Part shown: positions 23,871-35,867 of the stretch, in pieces
Layout of the letters: the number at the start of each line of letters is the position of its first letter
Numbering within the stretch: position 1 is the stretch's first letter
Assembly (NCBI GenBank): GCA_022385805.1
Contig: MU277671.1
Span: forward strand, 1,000,808-1,064,807
DNA: 64,000 bases
Direction: 5' to 3'
From: Pilatotrama ljubarskyi
Lineage: Eukaryota; Basidiomycota; Agaricomycetes; Polyporales; Polyporaceae
Translations under genes and position numbers: made by a program
Notes under the pieces: model-generated
Told to the model about the DNA's origin: nothing
Seen by the model: the letters and a program-made list of their open reading frames with translations, nothing else
Databases searched by the model: none

Positions 23871-25306
23871 ATGTACCACGACCTGGATGGCGACCTCATC
23901 CGCGCCTGGCAGATCCTGCACGAGCTCTCCGAGCAGAATGCGCTGAACCAGAAGATGGCCTCGACGCTCGCGTCGCAGGCGCACTCGCTCAAAGTATGCA
24001 CCTGCTGCCTGCACCCGCGCTGCCGAGCATTCATGCATGCAAAGTGATCCAGTCTGAAGCCAAGAACCTCGCGAGCGGCGTCACGCTGCGCAGGGTGAAC
24101 CTCGATATATCGAAAGGTGCGTGCGCGGTGCTGGCTTGGAAGCATAAGGTATAGATACTGATTGTCGTGGCGTGCAGAGACGTTCGAGTCCGAGTTGGAG
24201 CGACAGAACGCGCAGATCATCATCGAGAACCATACCCTGCTGCAGGAGAACAAGCAACTATCCGCGCTCTTAGAGGAATACGAGAAGACCATGGAGAGAG
24301 TCATGACCAAATTCCGAGCCCACACAGTACGCCCTCTGTCTTCTCAGTCTGCACGAGACAACGCCTCACGCCGGGATTCCAGGCGGCGGCTCAACAACAC
24401 GAGCTGGCTCTCACACGACATTACGAAGCCCTCATGCAGGGCCTAGAGAGCTCCCTTGCGCAAAGCGACCTCTCCAATAACACCGCAACGTCCCTCTCCC
24501 TCCACCGACTCGCCCAAAGCCTCCGCGCCCTCCTCCAATCCCTCAACGGCGAGCCCTCCGACCCGCACCCCCAGCCCCATGCCCAAGCCGACCCCTCCCC
24601 CCAGCCCGCTCCCTCCCACGACTCCCTCGAATCCCTCGACGCCCTCCTCGACGCGCGCGACGACTGGGCGATCGAGCGCGAAGCCGAGATCTCCCGCCTC
24701 GAGCGCGAGAACGAGGAGCTCCGGCGCGCGCTGGGCATCGACCGCGCCTCCGCCGAGGCGAACGGCTGGCTCGAGGACGAGGCGCGCGAGCTGTCCCTCC
24801 GGCGATTCGTCCCCACGAACTCGTACGCGCACCAGCAGCACTACCATCAGCAGCAGCAACAGCAACAGCAGAACCGCTCCGGCAGCCCCGGGCAGGGCCA
24901 GATGCAGATGCAGATGCAGATGGGCATGCAGCGCGGGGGCATCCCCTCGTTCGACGCTGGGCAGCACATGGCCGCCGGCGGAGGGGGCGCGGGAAGTATG
25001 AACGTGAACGTGAACGTGGGGATGGGTATGGGCCAGGGTGGCCAGGGTGGCCCGATGCCGATGCACCCTGGTCCGGGGCAGGGCGCGGGCGGCGGTATGC
25101 CGATAGGCATGCAGGGCCCGGGAGGAATGGGTCAGCCAGGCATGCGCGGGGTGCAGGGGCGGCGGCCGGCGATGTTTGGGCGGGGACGGGGTGGCGGCGG
25201 CGGGAGCGGCGGTGGACCGCCGCTCTGGGACGGGGTGAGCCAGAACCCGCCGCCGCAGGAGCGGCCGTGGCAGATGCAGGGCGGCGGCTTCGACCTCGGT
25301 CGGTGA
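23871..25306 (+). CDS. SIKE/FGFR1OP2-family coiled-coil protein (STRIPAK component)
   Basis: Exons 23871-23993, 24053-24116, 24178-24326 and 24383-25306 join with consistent phases to 419 residues. The start is the ATG at 23871 in gccgccATG context. Residues 1-150 are a coiled coil with the family's hallmark [20 protein letters not shown] followed by [13 protein letters not shown], the SIKE/FGFR1OP2 core. In animals and fungi these proteins belong to the STRIPAK phosphatase-kinase assembly, which controls cell fusion, fruiting and hyphal growth. A second helical block follows (about 150-290), then a Gln run encoded by CAG repeats near 24832-24870. The last ~130 residues are low complexity, rich in Met, Gly, Gln and Pro ([11 protein letters not shown]) and ending in an RG/GGGG patch. 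This tail is absent from the short animal proteins. Confidence 0.85.
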
Positions 25307-26219
25307 CCGGTGAGCAGCTCGATGCTGCAGTTCGATACCTCACTCGCTCGTTCTTGCACTTCGCTTTCGTTTCCGTGGATATCTATCGGTACCCTCCCGC
25401 ATGCTGCGGGGTTCGCACTCGTCTACGGCGCGCACACGCAGAGGGCATGGATTCATATGACGGTTTATAAATGACTATGTAGAGTGCAGATCGCGAGTAT
25501 AGGTACGGCGGTCGGGATGATATGACCACATCTCTCGTCGACGGGGTATGGTATGTATATACTCGTACAACAACGCACACAGCGCACTGTGCGTGCGTGT
25601 CTACCTATCAGGCGTGCAATGGGAACGGGACATGTACAGCAACGGACGGGGCGGCAAAGCGGGAGATGGCAAGGATGGTACAGTGAGAAGGAGAATACGA
25701 GCGCGCGCAGGGCGAACTAGGGAGCATTAGGCATCATAGCAGGGGAAGAAGGGTCCGATCCAGAAGAGACATGTAGGTGGGGAGGTGAGTGGGAGGCGGG
25801 AAGTGGGATGTAGGATGTGGGGTGCGCCGCGGCAGGGGCTCTACCCGCCCACGGAGACGAAAGCCACAAGTACACGGCCTCGCCGCAGCGACCGCGGACC
25901 ACAACCGGAGAGGAGAGATAGAAGAGAAAATAACTGCGTGATGGGGATAGACGTGGAGGGAAATCGGGAGACGTGGAGGAGTATTAAGAGAGGTCGTGAC
26001 GTGTCCGTAAGCTTCATAAAACGCAGAGGCGAGCGGCGATAGCAAGCGCAAAGCAGGGGATATGGTGCGAGACGCACTGTTCGTGATGTGTATGTGAGGC
26101 CCTTGTCGTCCATCTGCGACGACGAACCTTCCGATTCGGGATTGGGATTCGGGAGAGGAGGATGGAGGCCGGGGAGAATGAGGGAAGGATAGCGAGAAGG
26201 ATGCGCACCGCACACAGAT
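25307..26219. other. Convergent intergenic region, no gene seen
   Basis: These 0.9 kb hold the 3' flanks of the SIKE-like gene (plus) and the single-exon gene (minus). No coding sequence with support was found. Confidence 0.55.
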
Positions 26220-28673
26220 CTACCACGCCCCGCCCACCTCCCACCCCAACCCGCTCCTCCCAACCCCCTCCCATGCAACACCCATCACCTTCTCCCTCAA
26301 CAGCCCGCCCGCCGCGCCGTCCCGCGCCCGGCTCTGCCACTGGATCCCGTACACCCTGCAGACATTCTGCAGCGCCTGCAAGCGCACGAGGAGCGGGTTC
26401 GCGACGGGGCGGAGACGCGAGAGCACCGTACCTGGGGGGAAGGCCGGGCGGAAAGGCGAGCGCGGGAGAGGTGGAGGCAGGGGGAAGACGCGCTCGTGTG
26501 CGGGGAGGGAGTCGATGGAGGGCGTGCAGAGCGGGATGAGCGTGCGTTGGAGTTTTGGAGAAGAGCTGTCGTCCTTGAACAGGTCGCCCGCGGCGGTGAA
26601 GAGGTGCACGTCCGTCGGGCACACGCGGTACCCCTCCGGCTTCAACCCGCCAGATCGCCCGCGCACTGGTACGGAGGCGCACCTCACGCGCGGAGAACGC
26701 ACTGGGGAACGCGAGGGCGAGCGCGACGTTGAGCGCTCATACTCGGAGCGCGAATAGAGGTCGACCCCCGCGGAGAACATCGTCGCCTTCACGTACGCCT
26801 TCTGGAACTGCGCTGCAAAGTCCATGAGGGTCGACACCGAGCGGCTGACGCGGTGTACAAGCCCCGAGGCCCTTGGTGGCGAGTGGTCGTCTGACTGCCC
26901 GGACAAGCCGCTCGAACGCGTGAGAGGGCGGCCTCGGCCTAGTGCGAGGGGCTCGCGCGCTTTAGGTTTGGGCGGGGAGGGGAGGGCAAGAGGATGTTCG
27001 GGCGCGGGTACGGTGAGAGCGGTAGGTCGCTTCGACGAGTGTCTTGGCGCACGGGCCGACTGGATGGAAGGCGGAGAAGTAGACAGACGGGCAGAAGATT
27101 GGAGGATGGACTTCGTAGACGTGCGGGGGGAGGAAGACGGGGTGGTGAGGGCGGTGGAAGCCGAGCGGAAGGAGCCCCTGCTCCCGAAGGAGAACCAGGA
27201 GCCGGAGCGCGTGATGGTCGAGACGGAGGAGGACGTGCCGGAGGACGTACTGGTGATAGACTCGAGCGTCGAGGACCGCGCCGCCCTAGCGGCCGCGCCG
27301 GCCTTCGCGTGTTCTCTCGCTCTAGACTCCGTCTTTGGTAGGCTATCTTCCCGACCTTTGCCCTTGACGTCAACCTTGTCCACCTCCACGGGTTCCATGA
27401 GGATGGCGAGCAGCTCTGCTTGCCGTTGGGAGAGGCGGGCGTGTGGCCGGTTGCTGACATCGTCCTCGAAGAGGGGCCCATGCATGGCCGTGAGGACGTC
27501 GCTGAACGGTACAGACCTCGACACGCTCCTCGCGTGCTGCAGAGCGAGTTCCCTCTGCGCACTAGGCAGCGAGAGCGACTCCCTGGCCTTGCTCGACGGG
27601 CTGCAGGGCGGCGAGAGCGAAGACGGGCGAGACGGTGGGGAGGGCATGATGTCGTACAGGAACAAGCCGCTGCTGCCCTGGTCCTCGCGTTCCCTCGCGG
27701 GGGACGGCTTGGGAAAGCGAGCGTCCGCGTTCCGGAGCGAATCGTAGCAGACGAGTTGCCGCGGGTGGCCGCCCGCTATCCTTAGCTGGGCCTGGTGCCG
27801 CGCGGCCCGGGCCGCCTCCTCCTTGCGCTTGCGCTCCCGCTCCCGCTCGCGGGCCTCGCGCTCTGCGCGCCGCTGTGCCCTCGCCTCCTCCTCGCGCTCG
27901 CGCGCGACGCGTGCCCTCTCGGTCCTGAACCGCTGCGCGCTGCTCTCCCACTTGCGCTCGCACCTCCTCAGCCTTTCTTCCCGTTCTCGTCGCTTCTGGG
28001 CCGCCATTGCGCGCCGCTCGGCCTCGCGGACGCGTGCCTCTGCGGCGTCGTCGAGACGGAGGCCGCCGGGCGGGACAAAGGAGGAGGAAAAGTCTTCGTC
28101 GCGGACCTGTGCGATGCGGGGGTCGTCGTCGCCGCTGACCTCGATGCCGCGGAGTTTGAGGAGGAGGACCTTGGCGAGATGCATGTCCTCGAGCGCGTAC
28201 GCGACATGCATGCGGTCCTGGAGGGTGCGTGGCGGAGAGGGTGGGGAGTCATAGTATTCGAGGGGGCGTTGGCACGCGTACGCGCAGTCGGAGTCGGGGG
28301 GCGTGAGTGGTTCTGGGGGATTGGGCTCCGAGGCGGCGGACAGGATGCTGCTGGAAGACTGCGTACGGGGCAGGGTGTCTGCGGGGGATGTGGATAGGGA
28401 CTGCCTGTGATGTGGCGGGGGCGCGGGGAGTGGCAAGAGGCGGGATGAGGAGGCGACTGGCTGGGTGTGGGCGGTGGTGATAGAGTCGTAGTAGGAAGGT
28501 TTGGATGGGGGGAATGGAGAGAGGATGGCGGAGGAGTGCGTCGGGGGGGAGTCGGGGAAGAAGGCGGGGATGTTGAGGTTGCGGGGCGGTGGCGGGGGCT
28601 GTGCGGGGCGGACTGGGTGTGCACGGGCGAGTGCGGCGGGAGAGACGTCTCTCGAGCGGCCGCGGCGGTCCAT
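26220..28673 (-). CDS. Large single-exon Ser/Pro/Arg-rich protein, function unknown
   Basis: One uninterrupted frame runs from the ATG at 28673 (MDRRGRSRDVSPAALAR) to the stop at 26220, 817 residues. The frame is open upstream to 28958, but the first ATG in a natural context is 28673. The order is: a Pro-rich N-terminus, a short helical box (MHVAYALEDMHLAKVLLLKL), a highly charged single helix rich in Arg/Glu (about residues 195-310), a segment ARLSQRQAELLAILMEPVEV, long Ser/Arg-rich stretches, then a more ordered C-terminal part (YRVCPTDVHLFTAAGDLF, VRLQALQNVCRVYGIQW). No known domain is recognised. A single 2.4-kb exon is unlike its intron-rich neighbours. Plus-strand ORFs across it (for example 26824-27747) are shadows caused by high GC. 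Confidence 0.75.
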   Translation of the reverse strand: MDRRGRSRDVSPAALARAHPVRPAQPPPPPRNLNIPAFFPDSPPTHSSAILSPFPPSKPSYYDSITTAHTQPVASSSRLLPLPAPPPHHRQSLSTSPADTLPRTQSSSSILSAASEPNPPEPLTPPDSDCAYACQRPLEYYDSPPSPPRTLQDRMHVAYALEDMHLAKVLLLKLRGIEVSGDDDPRIAQVRDEDFSSSFVPPGGLRLDDAAEARVREAERRAMAAQKRREREERLRRCERKWESSAQRFRTERARVAREREEEARAQRRAEREARERERERKRKEEAARAARHQAQLRIAGGHPRQLVCYDSLRNADARFPKPSPAREREDQGSSGLFLYDIMPSPPSRPSSLSPPCSPSSKARESLSLPSAQRELALQHARSVSRSVPFSDVLTAMHGPLFEDDVSNRPHARLSQRQAELLAILMEPVEVDKVDVKGKGREDSLPKTESRAREHAKAGAAARAARSSTLESITSTSSGTSSSVSTITRSGSWFSFGSRGSFRSASTALTTPSSSPRTSTKSILQSSARLSTSPPSIQSARAPRHSSKRPTALTVPAPEHPLALPSPPKPKAREPLALGRGRPLTRSSGLSGQSDDHSPPRASGLVHRVSRSVSTLMDFAAQFQKAYVKATMFSAGVDLYSRSEYERSTSRSPSRSPVRSPRVRCASVPVRGRSGGLKPEGYRVCPTDVHLFTAAGDLFKDDSSSPKLQRTLIPLCTPSIDSLPAHERVFPLPPPLPRSPFRPAFPPGTVLSRLRPVANPLLVRLQALQNVCRVYGIQWQSRARDGAAGGLLREKVMGVAWEGVGRSGLGWEVGGAW

Positions 28674-31600
28674 GGCAGGAAGCGCTGGGCTGCGACGGGG
28701 AAGGGAGAGGGGCTGGCGTTGAGCAGAGAGCGAGCGAGTGAAGAGGGAAAGATCAGAGAAGGCGCGGTGACGACAGCAGAGGCTTATACGTACAACAGAT
28801 GCCACTCGACTGCCAGATGCGATGGCCGATGGCCGATGGGAACACGTCCACGCACACTCTCCGAGATATGCGTCCAGATGGCCTTCCCAGAGGCCTCGAG
28901 GCAGCGTCTCTGATATCACCCACGCGTCGCACGTAGATCTCGAGGGCACAGGGTACACGCACGCAGCGGCGTGCTAGATATACGCACAGAAGGAGATGGA
29001 GGGGGAATGCAGCACAGGAGTGGATGCGAGTGCTTGGGAAAGACGAGAGCTGTTTGTTGGCTGTCGCGACGGACAACGGAGTGCGGAGAATGGACTCGCG
29101 GCCTCGAGCTACGCGAGCGCCCTAGCAGCCCCTCTCCCGCTTTTATCCATCCAACGCTTGCCCACCCTCCTGCTGCCGCAGTCCATCCGCTATTATTCGC
29201 CTTGCCTCTCTCCCTCTGCTTTGTCTGCGCCAGCTGCACCTGCACAACTCCACACGCCGCACTGTCCGCCGCGGAGCCAAAAGTCGCCATGTCTCTCTCG
29301 CCCAAGACGGTCAAGAATGCGTGCACGCGATCAAGCCCATCTCCATCCACCCCCCGGCGTGCTCGCAGAGCTTTCCATTCTCCCCCTAGCAGCTCGAGTC
29401 TAGGACCACTCTTCTCGCGCGCCCGACCTCCGTCCCACACTAACGCCTCCTCCATCCATCTCGCGCCCAGGAGAAGTGCTCAGTCTCGTTCCTCTTTGAC
29501 AGCTGCGACGCGTCTCCGCGGCGTCGGAGGGACGCGTACGCACAGGTAGTCCTCCACCGCAGATAAACAAACCTTTTGCCACTGCGTGGGATCCCGCCGC
29601 CCTCCCTAGTCGCTGAACGTGCCGTATACCGCAGTCCCACAGTGAGTTATCGCTGCGTTCGCTGTGTATCTCGCACGAACGCTTCGCGCGAACTGCCGCC
29701 GCCACCGCGCCACCAGATATGCATGTGCTTCCCCTCTTACAGCTAGTAGGGTGACGCCGCGCACATCCTCTATTCACCGACTTGCCGCCGCCCAGCCCAG
29801 CCATCCAGGCTTCCGACAAGTTCCAGGGCCCCGCCAGACCCGATCGCAACGACGTCCTGGGATCGCCCACACCCGAATCCAGCGTCCACCTCCATGGCAC
29901 GCATGCCATGCGCGTCGTCCGGCCCAGCTCCGGCCACTATACTTGGGCAGTATAGTACTTCCGCCTCTGAGTCTTTCCCCATCCGGGATAGGCTACCCAT
30001 CTCGCGTGAGACCGTCGCGCCCAGTGCGCCCGCCCGCTTGCACATTGAATAACGACCGCCGAACAGTGAATTAGACTTTAGCTTTTCCTACCGCTACCGC
30101 TAATGTACAGTACCAGCACTACTGCCGCCCCGCCGGCTCTCAGGCTCGCGCGCGCGCATCTCCCCGATCCGGCGTGCGCTCCCAGGCTGTCAGCACGGAA
30201 GGGGCGGCCTGGCGGGGCACGCCGCGCGCGATAGGCCTGGAGGGCCGGGGCAGGGCAGCGTTCTTCGTGCCGCGGGCACCGGGGCGCGCGACTTGTTCTC
30301 CAGGCTCCGGGACCAGTGCACCCGCCCGTGCGGCGACGGTTTAGAGGCCCCTGTGTGCTGGAGAGTCTCGCTCCGGGTGCCGGGTTGGGTGCCTGTGGTA
30401 TATGGGTGGTCGGTGCCGGGAGGGCTCTTCGCGCGTTCGATGTGCTCGGAAGTTGAAGCTTGAAGAGAGGCGTCGCGCAGATGAAGCTGAAGACGAAGAC
30501 GAACGTTTGAACGCTAACGCTGGTCGACAGGCTCTACAGCCTCAGGCAGCGCCGCCTTCGAGGAGTCGAGATAGGTGGCACGGCCCCGGTGCGTTATCTC
30601 GTGCAACTTCTCCAGCCTCTGTACGCAAGATCCGTGCGTTCGACTCATATCTCATCGTACCCTTGTACACACTGCCCACTTCGTAACGCAAACTCAAAAC
30701 TTTGTCCACTGGTACGCGGTCCGCACAGGCTCGGCCTTGAGCCTAGGATGGGTCAAAGAGCAGGTAGGTGGACGGGGATTGTTCAGTCCGGCTCCATGGC
30801 CCTCAGCTCGAGCTCCGGCCCAACCGCAGCTCTAGCGGCCTCGAGTCAAGCTTCTCGTCTCCTTGCCTGCACGCGTACGTCCGAACCATGTAAGGACAGC
30901 CCGGTAGAGCCTCTCGCAACGACAGGTTCGAATGGAGTCCGAGTGGACACCCCAGAGCGGTGTAGCAACGCGTTATGCCGTTAGTCGTTGCAATAGGCGA
31001 CGACAGGCGGACGTTGTGGCGTGCCTGGGAGAGGACCTGCTATTCCGGCTGCCCTCGGGCGAGCAGCTGCAGCTGCACTGGACGCGTCGCGTGGATGCGG
31101 AATCGCGGTGCAAGTACGCGGCCACGTGCGCGCACTGGGGCGGGTGCTCCACAACGCCTGATCTGCGCGCGAGATCTTGCGCTCTTCCTGCGATATCTTC
31201 GGCGGAGGGGGTGATGCACTGATGCAGATAAGTAACCAGAGATGCGCTTGTCCCTCCTGCACTCTGCACAGAAAAGAGACGGCTCTCGTGCCACGCCGCA
31301 AATCCCCCATCACCGCGCGCATTCAGTTCGCAAACATGAGGCAGCTGCTCGACGCCCGGCTCCTCCCCACGTTCCCTTGTCTTCCCTCTCTCTCGTTCCC
31401 TCTTGGCCTGAACGGGCCCCGTCGGTCTCTCCAGCTTCTGCGAGGGCCGGCTCCGAGCGGCCTCGAGTGCGCTGCGCAACACGGTACCTGCATGCATGCG
31501 CACGCCTCTGTCTGGATATCGAGTCGCCGTCTGCTGCGTTCATCTCCGCTGTGGAGTATTACTATGGTGAGCGTGCGTACCATTCTGCATGTTCCTCGCT

Positions 31601-34600
31601 CAACGCCCGTCGCTGACGTCGTACCATACTGTACAGTGTACTGGTACTGACCTCACCAGGCACCAGGGGGCTCTGCATACAACTTGCAGGAGATACCAAT
31701 CACAGGTGCATGCTGTGCTCCTTCACGACATGCCCTCACTGTCTCCACCACGAGCGGGCTTCTGGCCATCTCCGACACTGATGGACGGCGCGAAGGAGGG
31801 CAAAACCGACGACTCGCTGAAACGTGATCCGATATTCTGACGGCGTGTCGGACTCTCGCACTCGATCGCAGCAGCGCCTTGGGATCCGGAGCAGTTCTGT
31901 GCACCTTCCGACTCGCATCCGAATCACCTCTGTCCCCAGTCGGCCTCCCCTCTTGCGGCTTGCAGCACAATCACTGACTCAAGAAGACAAGGGGAATGTG
32001 TCAGAACACAGGCGCGTTGCTCGCATCGAGTCGGGGCGCGCCCCGTTTTTACGTCTTCGACGCGTCCACGCGACTGGATAGGCAACGCGCGAGTGGCTGG
32101 GTGCGCTTTTGCCGGACTCAGGAAGGTGACAAGCAGGAGGGTGTATGCGTGAGTTGTGCCCTATCACCCGCATCTCACCCTCACAAGCATCGTATGACCT
32201 CCTTTACCAGGTCTCGCCCCATCTCAATGCATGTGAAGGTCGATTTGTACATGCGCGTGTAGAAGCCATGTCCCATCGGTTGGCCACGTACGGGGTCCCC
32301 AGACCACGTCGGAGCGCTCATCCACGACCCTCGAGCGACAGGTTCTGAGGTCCGTTGCGAGAAGAGAGCCGTAGAAGGCCACGGCGTACTTGCAACGGCA
32401 CGCACCTTCCCAACTCCAATTGCCGAGAGCTGGTAAGGCGAAGAGCGTCGGCTTCTCGGTTCTCGGCCCTTGGTGAGTTTTTTTGCTGTTTGGTTGTTCC
32501 GGTCCACGCTCATATGTGCGTCACTAGCTCACTATGTCGCAGGGTCCGCCTCTGAGGTTAGTGGCTGCGCATATGCCAATTGCATCGATGAACCCGGAGC
32601 GCTCGAACTCGACATCCGCTGGGAAAGAGCTGCTTGACTTGTTACCCTGACGCGACCCTGTGACCGTGCACGCTCTACCCCCAGTCGCTCCCGAATTCGT
32701 GGGGCAAGCTCTCGACGGCCTAGACAGTACCCCTTGAGCCCCGCTACCCTCACGAGCATGACTCCAGGGTTACATCTGCTGGGCGATCTGTCTTGTGCCT
32801 GCCGATTCTTTGAAGAGCCACTATCAGTGCAGCACTTGCGGAACTCCTGCGCTCGATCGTTTTCACAGCGCTCCCCGATTGGGCTCCCGCGTCTCGGTCG
32901 TCCATTGCCTCGTCGACCCCTTACCCGTCTCGTTATGATCGCATGACCGTCTCGCTCCCCGATGTCCTCGCGATGCTCCCATGAGATGCTGCCTGCGCGA
33001 TACGGAACGCCTCGTTGCTCCTCCAGCACCACCCACCGAGCGAGCCACGGACTCACGACCTCTTCCAAGCTCCCTTCGGACGCGCGTTTCGGGTGGTCCG
33101 ACGTTCTGTGCTTCGTACGGTGACCGCCACAACGCTCTGGACGCTACCTGTCAAACCGCTTCTTCTGCCGCTCTCTGGCTGCTTCGTGACCTCGCTCTCA
33201 TGTACTTCTTGCGGCGTCGAAGGCACCCTCGCTCAACTCAATGTCAACACCGACAGAGACGCTCGACGAAAAACTTCTCCCGCCGGGTTGCTTTCTAAGC
33301 CGCACTGGGGCCCCTCCTCAGTCTGGTATGGAACTCGGACTGGCCGACTTGACGAGGACGTCCGCTTCGTTTCCCCCAAACGACTGGGGTTCGTCGAGAG
33401 CTGAAATCTTCCGAGCTTCGCCTTCCACGCATACAGTATCGGCCGAACGTCGCAAGCTGTACGAAGAGCTTGGGCGAGCTGGCGTCTTTGAGCGCGTGTA
33501 TGGACCCCACTCAGGTGTACGACGACCGCGGCGTTCAATAGGAACCCTGATTCTGTCTCCGTGCTCTCTCCTGCGCGCCCACATCTAGGTCTTGTTCGTG
33601 GCCCGCTCGCTCTTCTGAAGGCTCTTCTGACCATCCAGGATGCTGCTGCTCTAACCTAAGTCCGATTGTAGTGGCGTCCAGGACACTCGTTTCGGATCCA
33701 CTCCGCGTCAGTGAAGACGCTTCCTCGACGCGATCTTCTGACGAACGGCTGCAAAAGAAGCTCCTTTCAAACGGCCCGTGACCTTGGCCTGCCGGTTCCC
33801 GTTGCCGCTGGGACCTCTACCGCTGGGGCCTGGGTCATAGCGTGCTGCAGCGGTAGCGATTCGCCCGCAGGGTGGATCTCCCTGCAGTAGATATGTATTC
33901 ACTTGCCACTACGGCTACCGCAAGGCCAACATACACCCTTATGCAGCTGTCGGAATGCATCCGCGAAGCATCTCCCGTGAGCCTGCTTCCCTTGGGAACA
34001 AGCACGAGTGTTCTTGCTGCGACTGACCATGGACCATATGCTGCAGCTAGCGAACGCATACACACACCTCTCCTCGTCGATCATCGATCGCAATCGATTT
34101 CCCAGCATGTCCTCCCCGGATTTCGGTAGAGCGAGCAGGATCTGCTTGACGCTGCTTCACCTGCTACCTCAAGTGGCCCCAAGCTCGCGCCTCGGAGGCC
34201 CGTCGAACTCGGCTTGAACTCTTGTACCTGGGTTCTCGCGGGCGTGGCCAATGGCAAGACACGCTGCATGCTTCAATCTACGCCATCGATGCCGCTCGCA
34301 GCAGACTTTGTCAAAGCTGGCCCGAAGACGCGGCTGAGATGGGTAGCGCGATGGAGCAGAGTGCTCTGCGCTGGGCATGTGCGACGCTCGACGACAGGCT
34401 GCCGTAGCTCACTAGTCACTCTCAAGGCCGCTCCACTCTTCGCAACCGCGTGCCGTAGCACGCATCCGGCAATGTACATCTCGGGCACCCATCAGCTATT
34501 CTCGTCAGTGAGGGCGTTGGCTCAGACTTCGTATGCGAACGCGAATTGCACAGAACGTCGACGCACTCTGGCGGCCGCTACGGCCGGCATTGCATCACCC

Positions 34601-35867
34601 CACACACGCTCATACGTCCTGCGCTTCTTTCGTCTTCCGCCCCCTTCTAGCTGCCGCCTCTCTGACAATCCTGGTCGCGCGACCGTCAGCGGCAATACAG
34701 TCTCCTACAATGGCCCCTCCCCCGCATCGTCCGGCACGTCCACTTGCCCCCTGTCTCAACGATCTGCACGCCATAGATATCATCATCACTTTCCTGAGAG
34801 GCGCAGTCTAGGCCCGTACGGGGTGCAATAGCGAGTTCATGTCGCCCTTATCTTCCCCGTGCCGTACACGATGACCGCACCGCCGCTCGTCCAATTCAGT
34901 ACCATGACGTCGGTTCCTGCTCTGAACTTCCCGCCGTTGACGACGACGAGAGGGTTGACGTCGACCTCGCCTCACTAGCATGGCCTGCCATGTACGGACG
35001 CTGCTCGTCCATCACGACGTGCCCATAGCATGTCAGAGGATTGACCGCCTCGTGTCCAACTTACACCGACATTACTGCACAGGCCCAGTATACTATACTG
35101 ATGTGGTTGGGATCACCTCCGTTCGGATGAACTACGCAATCCATCCTAGACCTTATCATCAACAAACATGATGCCTCACATATGGAACGGTGGGAACACT
35201 CTTCATATGAGCGGCCTCAGTCACTCAACCACAGCATATGATAACCTGCCGCTCTGTCGGTTCGTGGAATGAGGCAACGCAATACCGAACGGAAGGACAC
35301 AACGGATGGTGCCGACCACGGCTGTATGAATACGACACACGAGCTATACAGAACAGTGATTACAAGCGTTGGTGCTCGGAGATAGAACCAGTGTAACATG
35401 GAGCCATCGAGACAATAATTACAAGGAAAGACGGAGATGGGCAGATTCCCGTGAGCGCGTCCGTCCGGCTTCAAGGCAACCCACAAAAGCGGAACAAGGG
35501 AGAATTGTCCAGCGGACGTATGCGGAGAGATCTGCGGTTGAAGTGGTAGGTGGCGCCGACGGATAACGGAACAGGAGCTTGTGCGACAGGTACCGCGACG
35601 AGAGCGGACATGCTGTTAGAATATGCTTGATGAACAGGAAGTGAAACGACGGGCTTGGGCTTCGAAAGGCAGCGCGCTTGATTCAAGGGACTGGGATGTA
35701 TGATGAGGATGTATCCTCGGTGCTCCATAGGGTGCCCTGATCAACAGACTTACCAAGACGCGATGGAGGAATCCACGCCAGCGGGAAGACAGCGGGACCT
35801 ATCAGTCGCAGTTTGCATGTCGAGAGAGTGAGCGCATGGTATCAGCAGCAGCAGTGTTCACTTACTG
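28674..35867. other. Gene-poor 7.2-kb stretch
   Basis: No gene could be supported with confidence. ORFs up to about 205 codons exist in several overlapping frames on both strands, as expected at this GC content, but they lack domain motifs and a consistent splice chain. The best plus-strand candidate lies at about 33241-34400 (separate entry). A possible small Ser/Arg-rich ORF starts at the ATG at 29289. No LTR pair, terminal inverted repeat or reverse-transcriptase motif was noticed by eye. Long non-coding RNA, promoter DNA or decayed sequence are all possible. Confidence 0.4.
33241..34406 (+). other. Weak candidate gene in the gene-poor stretch
   Basis: Coding-like segments on the plus strand can be partly chained: MSTPTETLDEKLLPPGCF from 33241 (helix ERRKLYEELGRAGVFERVYG near 33440-33500), SVSVLSPARPHL near 33555-33587, VASRTLVSDPLRVSED near 33670-33720, VDLPAVDMYSLATTATARP from about 33873, and LHASIYAIDAARSRLCQSW near 34265-34325. 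Several junctions have GT/AG ends with matching phase, but no complete chain was found and other frames are also open. This could be a real intron-rich gene, a decayed one, or chance at high GC. Confidence 0.2.

Noticed and set aside
26824..27747. 307-codon plus-strand ORF
   Set aside because: Antisense to the single-exon gene at 26220-28673; composition is Arg/Glu shadow sequence and there is no natural start context.
29289..29549. 86-codon Ser/Arg-rich ORF starting MSLSPKTVKNA
   Set aside because: The ATG context is reasonable, but composition is low complexity and no splice chain or homology signal supports it; only mentioned in the gene-poor entry.
30915..30945. tRNA T-loop-like GGTTCGAAT
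   Set aside because: The flanking bases do not pair as a T stem and no acceptor or anticodon arm could be drawn.
30973..31503. 176-codon minus-strand ORF in the gene-poor stretch
   Set aside because: No recognisable motif and the opposite strand is also open; chance is likely at this GC content.
34214..34831. 205-codon plus-strand ORF in the gene-poor stretch
   Set aside because: It begins with a non-ATG codon, has no domain-like sequence, and other frames of the same strand look at least as protein-like.
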